Shown in pieces: positions 1-6,500 of a stretch of DNA of 9,168 nt. Position numbers and translations under genes: made by a program. The DNA lies in assembly GCA_023457535.1 (NCBI GenBank), contig JAEWLN010000159.1:1-9168 (forward strand), given 5' to 3'. The notes under the pieces are model-generated. The model did no database searches, had not been told where the DNA came from, and was given only the letters and a program-made list of their open reading frames with translations. The DNA comes from Bacteroidota bacterium (GTDB lineage: Bacteria > Bacteroidota > Bacteroidia > Flavobacteriales > Flavobacteriaceae). How positions within the stretch are numbered: position 1 is the first letter of the stretch; every line of letters begins with the position of its first letter.

Positions 1-107
1 GTCAACGTATCGCCATGGAGCAACCCGTCGAGGTGGATGCGGTAATTGACCGAGGTGTCTTTTCGTGTCGACGGTCGTATGGTTCGGTTTCTGATTATTT
101 CAGCCAT
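1..107 (-). CDS. Possible 5' end of an unknown minus-strand gene, cut by the window edge
   Basis: Reading the minus strand from an ATG at 107 gives 35 codons with no stop before the window edge; the product begins MAEIIRNRTIRPSTRKDTSV and continues with NYRIHLDGLLHGDTL. I do not recognise the protein, and 35 residues are too few to name a domain. It has the same orientation as hsdM and starts 249 bp after the hsdM stop, so it could be the next gene of that operon. No Shine-Dalgarno is seen, as is usual in Bacteroidota. A plus-strand frame is also open across 3-116 (stop TAA at 114-116), so the alternative is the 3' end of a plus-strand gene. The minus reading has the higher third-position GC, closer to the other genes here, and begins with a natural ATG, but this is weak support. 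Confidence 0.3.
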   Translation of the reverse strand, partial: MAEIIRNRTIRPSTRKDTSVNYRIHLDGLLHGDTL

Positions 108-128
108 TTGTGTTAATCGTTGTTTTAA

Positions 129-140
129 AGATGCGCATCT
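129..140. repeat. 12-bp perfect palindrome AGATGCGCATCT
   Basis: The sequence AGATGCGCATCT equals its own reverse complement. It lies 21 bp upstream of the possible minus-strand start at 107, between that start and the TTC/GAA microsatellite. It is the right size for a dimeric repressor site, but nothing else shows that it is one. One such palindrome can also occur by chance. Confidence 0.35.
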
Positions 141-149
141 GTTATTTAT

Positions 150-180
150 TTCTTCTTCTTCTTCTTCTTCTTCTTCTTCT
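150..180. repeat. (TTC)10 trinucleotide microsatellite, (GAA)10 on the minus strand
   Basis: Ten uninterrupted TTC units run from 150 to 179, followed by one more T. On the minus strand this is a (GAA)10 tract ending 42 bp before the possible start codon at 107. That places it where a promoter or upstream activator site of that gene would lie. Simple trinucleotide tracts of this length are prone to slipped-strand length change. A plus-strand frame here would translate the tract as a run of leucines, which I regard as spurious. Confidence 0.85.
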
Positions 181-189
181 GTTATCTTT

Positions 190-306
190 TATACATGTAT
201 ATGATTCATCGTTTTCGTATACATGTTTCTATAATATGTATACGATTTGCCGTTTTTGTATACACGTTCTTGATGATGTGTATACGATTCTTTGTTTTGC
301 TATACC
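190..306. repeat. Phased GTATAC-like motif array with a degenerate tandem repeat of about 41 bp
   Basis: GTATAC occurs exactly at 217, 238, 258 and 280. Near matches are GTATAT at 197 and CTATAC at 300. The spacings are 20, 21, 20, 22 and 20 bp, about two helical turns each. The motifs alternate in their flanks: GTATACATG/ACG followed by T-rich sequence, then GTATACGATT. This gives a higher-order tandem unit of 41-42 bp (217-257, 258-299) with partial units on each side. The core GTATAC is itself palindromic. The array is AT-rich, lies between hsdM and the partial gene at the left edge, and contains no convincing coding sequence. It could be a set of protein-binding sites, a decayed minisatellite, or the scar of a recombination site. 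Confidence 0.75.
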
Positions 307-356
307 TATCGTTCGTGCACCGATTCGATTTGTTCGTAATTGCAAAGCTGCATAAT

Positions 357-1892
357 TCATGGCATGTTGATTTTGGATAAGTTGTTTCTGATCACTTCAT
401 TGAGCCGCGCTTCCTCTTTTAATTGCTCCTCCAAATCCGCCTTCAAACCCGCAAAACGTTCCGCGAAATTAAAGTCGTCCTCCTCATCCGGCAAACCAAC
501 ATACCGTCCCGGCGTTAGCACATAATCAAGCGACGCCACCTTTTCAATCGGCGCGGCGGCACAAAATCCGGCAATGTCCTGATAATTGCCGTTAGGATTG
601 CGCCAGTTGTGGTAGGTGTCTGCGATGCGCAAAATATCGTCGTGCGACAATTCCTTTGTACGCCGGTTGATCAAGTGCCCGAGGTTGCGCGCATCGATAA
701 ATAGAATTTCTTTGCTTCGGTCACGGAATTTGCCGTTCTGACGGTTGCGGCTCATGAACCACAACGCGGCTGGGATTTGCGTATTGAGGAACAATTTGGC
801 GGGCAGGTTGACGATGCAGTCGATCAGGCCGTTTTCTACCAGCGCTTTGCGAATTTCGCCTTCGCCCGATGTCTTGGAGGTCAGCGCGCCTTTTGCCAGC
901 ACAACGCCCGCCTGTCCGCTCGGGGCAAGGTGGTAAATAAAATGCTGCAGCCACGCAAAGTTCGCATTGCCCGTGGGCGGCGTGCCGTATTGCCAACGAC
1001 CGTCACTTCGCATCAAATCGCCGCCCCAGTCGCTCACGTTAAACGGCGGATTGGCAATGATGTAATCGGCCTTGAGGTCTTTGTGCGCATCGTTGAGGAA
1101 CGAGCCTTCATTGTTCCATTTGACCTGCGACGAATCGATGCCGCGGATGGCAAGGTTCATTTTCGCTAGTCGCCACGTGGTTTGGTTGCTTTCCTGACCA
1201 TAGATCGAAATGTCGTTGATGCGTCCCTGGTGGTCCTCGACGAATTTCTCCGATTGCACGAACATGCCACCCGATCCGCAACAAGGATCGAAGACGCGGC
1301 CTTTGTAGGGTTCGAGCATTTCCACCAACAATTCCACGACACTACGCGGGGTGTAGAATTGTCCCCCTTTCTTCCCTTCGGCCAATGCAAATTCGCCGAG
1401 GAAATATTCAAACACGTGGCCGAGCACGTCGGCGCTCCGGGCTTTGGCATCGCCCAGGGCTATGTTGCCGACAAGGTCGATGAGTTCACCCAGACTGGTC
1501 GGGTCAAGGTTCTGCCGCGCGAACACTTTGGGTAAAACTCCTTTGAGCGAGGCGTTCTCTTTTTCGATGGCGTCCATCGCATCGTCAACAAATTTTCCGA
1601 TTTCAGGTTGCTTGGCGCGCGCCTGCAAATAACCCCACCGCGCTTCCTGCGGAACAAAGAATACGTTCTCTGCTTTGTATTCGTCCTTGTCTTCTGGATC
1701 GGCGCCGTGGGACTGCTCGGCTTTGAGCTTGTCGTACAATTCTTCGAATGAGTCCGATATATATTTGAGGAAGATCAGTCCCAGCACGATGTGTTTGTAT
1801 TCGGCTGCGTCTATGTTTTTACGGAGCTTGTCTGCGGCTTTCCACAATTGTTTTTCTAAAGGTTCCGCGGTTTGCGCCTTTTGCTTTGCCAT
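357..1892 (-). CDS. hsdM: Type I restriction-modification system DNA methyltransferase subunit (HsdM)
   Basis: This is the modification subunit of a type I R-M enzyme. It transfers a methyl group from S-adenosylmethionine to an adenine (N6) in the site chosen by the specificity subunit HsdS, acting in the cytoplasm as M2S or within R2M2S. The 511 residues are a normal full length. Residues about 8-150 match the helical HsdM N-terminal domain (KQLWKAADKLRKNID, GLIFLKYISDSFEELY). Residues 176-182 read GGQFYTP. The SAM-binding motif I is FDPCCGSGGMF at 201-211, and the catalytic motif IV is NPPF at 281-284, the form expected for N6-adenine methylases. The C-terminus (471-505) is a charged helix of the kind that contacts HsdS. 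The start at 1892 fits the family N-terminus. No frameshift or lost catalytic residue is seen. Neither hsdS nor hsdR is visible: the following 249 bp are repeat-rich and non-coding. Upstream is a divergent HTH gene. Confidence 0.97.
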   Translation of the reverse strand: MAKQKAQTAEPLEKQLWKAADKLRKNIDAAEYKHIVLGLIFLKYISDSFEELYDKLKAEQSHGADPEDKDEYKAENVFFVPQEARWGYLQARAKQPEIGKFVDDAMDAIEKENASLKGVLPKVFARQNLDPTSLGELIDLVGNIALGDAKARSADVLGHVFEYFLGEFALAEGKKGGQFYTPRSVVELLVEMLEPYKGRVFDPCCGSGGMFVQSEKFVEDHQGRINDISIYGQESNQTTWRLAKMNLAIRGIDSSQVKWNNEGSFLNDAHKDLKADYIIANPPFNVSDWGGDLMRSDGRWQYGTPPTGNANFAWLQHFIYHLAPSGQAGVVLAKGALTSKTSGEGEIRKALVENGLIDCIVNLPAKLFLNTQIPAALWFMSRNRQNGKFRDRSKEILFIDARNLGHLINRRTKELSHDDILRIADTYHNWRNPNGNYQDIAGFCAAAPIEKVASLDYVLTPGRYVGLPDEEDDFNFAERFAGLKADLEEQLKEEARLNEVIRNNLSKINMP

Positions 1893-2080
1893 AAATTAAT
1901 GAGGGTTTTCAGTCAATGTGCGTAAATGTAGAAAAAAAAAGGACATTTAAAAGTGATTGTAAAAATTTGCATCGTTCAGTTCTTAAGAACGGTTTGTGTA
2001 ACTTTTTCTACTTTCGAATTTTCTACACATAATTTGTGGTAAACTTTTTGAAAACCAAAATCTTACACAAAATCAACATC
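1893..2080. promoter_or_regulatory. Divergent intergenic region between hsdM and the HTH gene
   Basis: This 188-bp AT-rich spacer must hold promoters for both directions. On the minus strand TACATTTA (1930-1923) resembles the Bacteroidetes -7 box TAnnTTTG, with the last base off, 31 bp before the hsdM ATG, and is directly preceded by a T9 tract. On the plus strand TACTTTCG (2009-2016) and ATAATTTG (2029-2036) are near matches upstream of the HTH gene. No clear -33 TTTG at the right spacing was found for any of them. The spacer also contains a perfect 12-bp palindrome, listed separately. Confidence 0.4.
1979..1990. promoter_or_regulatory. 12-bp perfect palindrome GTTCTTAAGAAC, candidate operator
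   Basis: GTTCTTAAGAAC is its own reverse complement and sits near the middle of the hsdM/HTH divergent spacer. It is 87 bp from the hsdM start and 90 bp from the HTH start, just upstream of the plus-strand near-match -7 box at 2009. HTH proteins of the XRE type usually bind short palindromes as dimers, often beside their own gene, so autoregulation or control of hsdM by the adjacent HTH protein is possible. This is inference from position and symmetry only. Confidence 0.4.
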
Positions 2081-2623
2081 ATGAAAAGCAACAAAGAAAT
2101 TCGTACGATAATGGGCTTGTCTCACCGGGAGATGGCTTCGGTGCTGGGGGTCAGTATCAGCCAATGGTCAATGTACCAATGCGGCCAGCGCAATCTACCA
2201 TTACACGCCACCCAGCTCCTCGCCGAACTCCTCACCCACCTCAACGCCCAAGCCAACGCCCAAAAGCCATCCCAAAATGACGAGGCCCAACGCATACGCC
2301 GCCAACACCTCGAGGCTTTGTTGCGCGAGAACCAATACCAACGGCTCGTGCTCGACAAGAAAATGGCCGCAGCCGCAAAAAAGGCCGCGGCGCGCGCGCA
2401 GTCGGCGCTGATTGCTGATTATCTCGCTAAGCGTCCGATGGACAAGTCCGGCAAAACGCTGCGTTTGTCTCTGCGGGGCCATGTCCCTTTCGATGAAGCG
2501 CTCAAGATCGAAATCGACCTGGACGTCAAACGGGAGCTCCTCGCGCATGAAAATCGCATCCTTGAATCCAAACTTCTGGAAATTACCGCAAGGCCTGAAA
2601 ATCTGGGCGACGCAGCACGTTAA
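2081..2623 (+). CDS. XRE-like helix-turn-helix protein with a charged helical tail
   Basis: The product has 180 residues. Residues about 4-51 form a five-helix XRE/Cro-like fold: EIRTIMGLSHREMASVLGVS gives helices 1-2, ISQWSMYQCGQR is the recognition region, and LPLHATQLLAELL closes it. Residues 65-112 are rich in Gln, Arg, Glu, Lys and Ala and predicted helical, and 138-170 form a second charged helix, so the tail may be a coiled coil. A GTG at 2036 would add 15 residues, but the ATG at 2081 is preferred: MKSNKEIR is a natural HTH N-terminus and the longer form would run through the presumed promoter. There is no Shine-Dalgarno. The gene diverges from hsdM and is followed 117 bp later by a second small helical gene, probably in the same transcription unit. 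DNA binding is well supported by the fold; the regulated target is unknown. Control of hsdM, of itself, or of neither is possible. Confidence 0.8.
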   Translation: MKSNKEIRTIMGLSHREMASVLGVSISQWSMYQCGQRNLPLHATQLLAELLTHLNAQANAQKPSQNDEAQRIRRQHLEALLRENQYQRLVLDKKMAAAAKKAAARAQSALIADYLAKRPMDKSGKTLRLSLRGHVPFDEALKIEIDLDVKRELLAHENRILESKLLEITARPENLGDAAR

Positions 2624-2740
2624 CCGTTGCGATAAAAAAATATATTTTGTTAATGAATTGTCAATGAAGTAGTTATTTAGTTAAAATGGCACGAATATGG
2701 AAATGCGCCGGTTATTATTAACCATTTAATTTTTTTCATT

Positions 2741-3169
2741 ATGACGTACTCCGTACAACATCTGACCCAAGTGGCTGACTGCAACGTGTTGCTCGCCTTA
2801 GCCGCTAAAGAACGCGCCGACCTGGACTTCAAAAGAATCTCAGAAGAGCGCATGACCGTGAAGTTCACACAAACTTCGCAGGAGATCGACGCCGAACTGC
2901 AAGGCGTAACCGTAGAGATCGCCGCTACAGAGACCATCATTTCGATGCTGCCCGAAGGCCCCGCCAAGGAAGATGCGATCGACAAACGCACCCGGCTCGA
3001 GTACCGCAGGTTTACCCTCGAGAACCGCAAAGAGAACTACGGTACCATAGCGCTCTTGGAAAAGGAAATGGACCTCTCGCGCACGGTTCGCGAAATTGAA
3101 GAGGTCGACGGCTTTATCAACGCCGTGGACGCACGCAAGGCAGCCATCGAATCGCAGCCACAAAATTAA
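2741..3169 (+). CDS. Small all-helical protein of unknown function, partner of the upstream HTH gene
   Basis: The product has 142 residues and no signal peptide or membrane segment, so it is probably cytoplasmic. The sequence is strongly helical and charged. Helices at about 5-35 and 43-70 are followed by a turn at PEGP (71-74), then helices at 75-98 and 103-137, suggesting an antiparallel helical bundle or coiled coil. I cannot assign a named family or reaction, and no catalytic motif is visible. The start ATG at 2741 follows an A/T-rich leader, with no alternative Met before residue 38. The gene lies 117 bp after the HTH gene in the same direction, and its stop is followed by a strong terminator, so the pair looks like one short unit. 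A role as a partner or structural protein is guesswork. Codon use resembles the neighbouring real genes, and opposite-strand frames look like shadows. Confidence 0.75.
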   Translation: MTYSVQHLTQVADCNVLLALAAKERADLDFKRISEERMTVKFTQTSQEIDAELQGVTVEIAATETIISMLPEGPAKEDAIDKRTRLEYRRFTLENRKENYGTIALLEKEMDLSRTVREIEEVDGFINAVDARKAAIESQPQN

Positions 3170-3186
3170 AATAGTTCAAACTGTTT

Positions 3187-3216
3187 AAAAAGGGATCACA
3201 AACGGTCCCTTTTTTT
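3187..3216 (+). terminator. Rho-independent terminator after the HTH/helical-protein pair
   Basis: The arm AAAAAGGGATC (3187-3197) pairs with GGTCCCTTTTT (3204-3214), leaving a 6-nt loop (ACAAAC). The stem has 11 pairs with one G-U pair, and T continues to 3216. It starts 17 bp after the stop codon at 3169. Because the left arm begins with a run of A, it could also act on transcripts from the other strand, but no minus-strand gene is seen to its right until 7719. Confidence 0.88.
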
Positions 3217-3519
3217 AATGCCCGATTTTTGGCAACCGCAAAGCGAATTAAACACCGATCCCGGGTTAAGCCATTCAACGGTGAACGAACACCACAACAT
3301 CTTCCATTCTAAAAACAATCGCTTTCCGGGGTTAGGTCTCACAACATCATCCCCAACCAAATCTCTCTTTTTTATTACAACACACGGTAAATTAACCACT
3401 TAGCTTACAGGCGTGCTTACTTGACAATATCACTGACCACGCTGTTTTCGTCACCTGGCAGCCGGGGTTCATCACATAACTTTTTATAGAGGCAGATATT
3501 AGTCGTACTTCACTGCTTA
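3217..3519. other. Intergenic spacer without a recognisable gene
   Basis: About 300 bp separate the terminator from the large secreted-protein gene. Short open frames on both strands (61-67 residues) overlap each other, show no family resemblance, and have ordinary low-complexity composition, so I do not call them genes. A promoter for the following gene should lie here. TAACTTTT at 3477-3484 differs from the TAnnTTTG box only in the last base, and lies 43 bp before the first possible start codon. No -33 partner is clear. No repeat or RNA gene was seen. Confidence 0.5.
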
Positions 3520-6500
3520 ATGACAAATTCCACCTTTATGAAAACAAACTACAAATTAAACTTTCGCAATCCTGTTGCGTTTAGGAAAAAAGGCGATCGG
3601 TACGGGCTGATGCTGGCCCTGGCCGTATTGCTGACCTTTGCCACCGCGCAGGCACAGGGCCCTATCGTGGTTGTTCCGGCCTCCGGAAGCAATACGAATG
3701 CCTGTGGAAACAACACCACTTTATATGACAACGGCGTATTCAACGATTATTCCGACAATTCAGACGGGCACACAGTACTCCAAAACAGCGGCTCGGCCAC
3801 GATAACCATTTCAGGTGCGATAGCGGTAGAGAATAACTGGGACTTTGTTTACATCTATAGTGGCGCCGGGATCGGAGGGACTTTGCTGCAAACCTATACC
3901 GGAGCCACTACGATCAATTACACCGGAGCACCGGGCGAAGTTTTGACCGTGCGGTTCTTTGCCGATGTAATGATTCCGTCTGCAGGATTTGCGTTGCAGG
4001 TAAATTATGACGGAGCGTGCCAGCAGCTGACCTGTTCGGGCGCTCCGGCACCGGGAAACACCACCACAAGCGCGGCCGCGGTTTGCAACGGAATAGCCGC
4101 CGTGCTGGGTATGCAAAACGCAAGCGCTACCGATGGACTGTCTTACCAATGGCAACAATCGCCCGCGCAGGAAGGGCCTTACACCGATATCCCGGGGGCT
4201 ACACAAGTGCTCTACACCACGGCACCCACCGCAACAACATGGTTCCGGGCCAACGCCACTTGTGATGGTATCACTACGGCTTCCACGCCCGTGGAAGTAA
4301 CCTATACGCCGCAGGGCAACTGTTATTGTATTCCGAACATTGCCTTTCCATGCGATTTCGATATGGTGATCAGCGCGCTGCAACTCCATACGTTAAGTAA
4401 CAATACGGGCAACGGTTGTACCAGTCCGAACGGATTCAACGACTACACCGACAACCCGGCGCTCACCACTACGCTGCAACCCGGGCTTACCTATCATCTG
4501 TCCGCGTCGTTTGGCATCAACTGGCAGGGTATTGCTGCCTGGATCGACATGAACAACGACGGCCTATTTTCAGATCCGGCCGAGCGCATTACCAATGACA
4601 ACGAAATCTATTCAGGATCTACGACGGCTGTGGTGCCCGTGACCATCCCTTGTAACGCTACGGCGGGACAATACAGGCTCCGGGTCCGGACAAGCAACAA
4701 TACAGGCGGCCTCTCGATCACGCCGTGCGGTTACAGCAATTACGGCGAGACCGAAGATTATATGATTGCGATCGGGGCGCCCGGAAGCTGTGGCGTTCCC
4801 ACACAACTCTCCGTATCGGATATACTTACCACATCGGCGGTGCTCTCATGGAGCAACCAATGCGGCGGCGACGCATGGGAGGTTTTTGTACAACCCGTTG
4901 GTTCGGGATTGCCAACAGGATCCGGCGTCGCTGCAGGATCGATGAGCTATACTGTCAACAACCTGGCCCCGGGAACCAACTACGAATTTTACGTACGCAC
5001 CGCCTGTGCCGATGATACTTTCAGTCCATGGACCAATCCTGTCGGGTTCCAGACCCTTCCGGTGGCACAGGGTTTTGGGGCAGGGGTATGGAATGTGAAC
5101 GGATACAATGGCTCACACCTCGACAGCTTTGCCGGATATTATGTAGACACCAACCTGGACCTGAATACCTCTGCGGTGTGGTCCATGAGTGCCTCTCCGT
5201 CTGCTGCGCCGGGTTATGTCGGACTGCCGATAGACAATGACGCCCATTCCTACCGGGCCATGCGCAAAGGTTTTCCCGTTGGCTGCTATACGATCATGGT
5301 TGTCGAGCACGACGATGACACGGCATTGTACATCAACGGCATACAGGTTTTTGAACACGTCGGAGGCAATGATTTCCACAGCGCGGTTTGGGCGGGACAG
5401 CTCGATGAAAATTCGGAGGTGGAAATTGTTACTAAAGAATTCGGGGGCTACTCGAGTTGCTATTACATGTTCGATTCTGCGAACCAGCCATTTTATGTGG
5501 ATGCGGACAACGACGGATTTGGCACCTACGAACTGCCGCCCGTATATGCATGCACCGCCCCGGCAGGCTACGTTGCCGAGCCAGGGGATTGCGACGACAA
5601 CAATCCGGCGATATTTCCCGGACAAACGGAGATTTTGAACAACGGCATCGACGAGAATTGCAACGGCATGTTCGACGATGAACCGTCAGCGGCCTTCCCT
5701 TATTGTGGCGGTTTTATTTACAGCAGCACCGTTGAACCGATTACTTTTGTGGAGTTTGCGGGCATCAGCAACACTTCCTCTGCAACGGTCATGAGTGTTC
5801 CCGGCGGCGGCATCCCACTGGAGAATTTTATTGCCGTGACCGGTAACGTGTCTGCAGGGCAAAGTTATACGATGACGCTCAAAGGCAATACTGACGGGGA
5901 TTACACCAACTACTTCACCGTGTGGATCGACTGGAACCAGGATACCGTTTTCGATACCACGACTGAAAAATACCTCGCAGGATCCATCACCGGTTCAAAC
6001 GGTACGGACGAGGTCAGCGCGGTTACTACCATTGTCGTTCCTGCCGACGCGCTTGCCGGAACCACGCGTATGCGCGTTCAAAAACTCTATGACGCTGTGC
6101 CTGACAACCCTTGTGAAGGCGGCGATTATGGTCAAACCGAAGATTATTCGCTGATCGTCTCGGGCGATTGTACACCCGTAGACTGGTATGCCGATACCGA
6201 CGGCGACGGATATGGAAACCCGGCCCAAAGCATCCATCAATGTCCGCAGCCGGCAGGTTATGTCCTGGACAATACTGACTGCGACGACAATGTCGCGGCC
6301 ATCCATCCGAACGCCGTTGAAATCCCTTACAACGGCATAGACGACGATTGCGACAACCAGATCGACGAGACCGGAACGGTAAGCACGACGTTGACTGCGG
6401 CTTCCTGCGGAACGACTTTGGCTTCGATCGGCTCGCTGATCGGGATCCAAACCGTTGCCGGACATCAGATCACCGGTTACAGGGTACGCGCCACAAATGG

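Noticed and set aside
190..306. Possible CRISPR array
   Set aside because: The repeat unit is degenerate, the intervals are themselves related, and no cas gene is present.
110..355. Plus-strand frame of 81 residues with a poly-leucine run
   Set aside because: The leucines come from the TTC microsatellite, and the rest translates the GTATAC repeats; composition is low-complexity and there is no start signal.
338..357. Possible hairpin terminator just after hsdM
   Set aside because: The pairing is short with a bulge (AATTGCA against TGCATAATT) and no T-run follows on the minus strand, so it is too weak to call.
777..1535. Plus-strand frames of 117-130 residues inside hsdM
   Set aside because: They are antisense shadows of the strongly conserved hsdM coding frame.
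3218..3403. Small frames on both strands in the spacer after the terminator
   Set aside because: They overlap each other, lack family resemblance and start signals, and look like chance open frames.
3811..4389. Minus-strand frame of 192 residues, and others such as 5113-5625 and 5995-6537, inside the large secreted-protein gene
   Set aside because: They are antisense shadows with Arg-rich composition, while the plus frame is continuous and has recognisable domains throughout.
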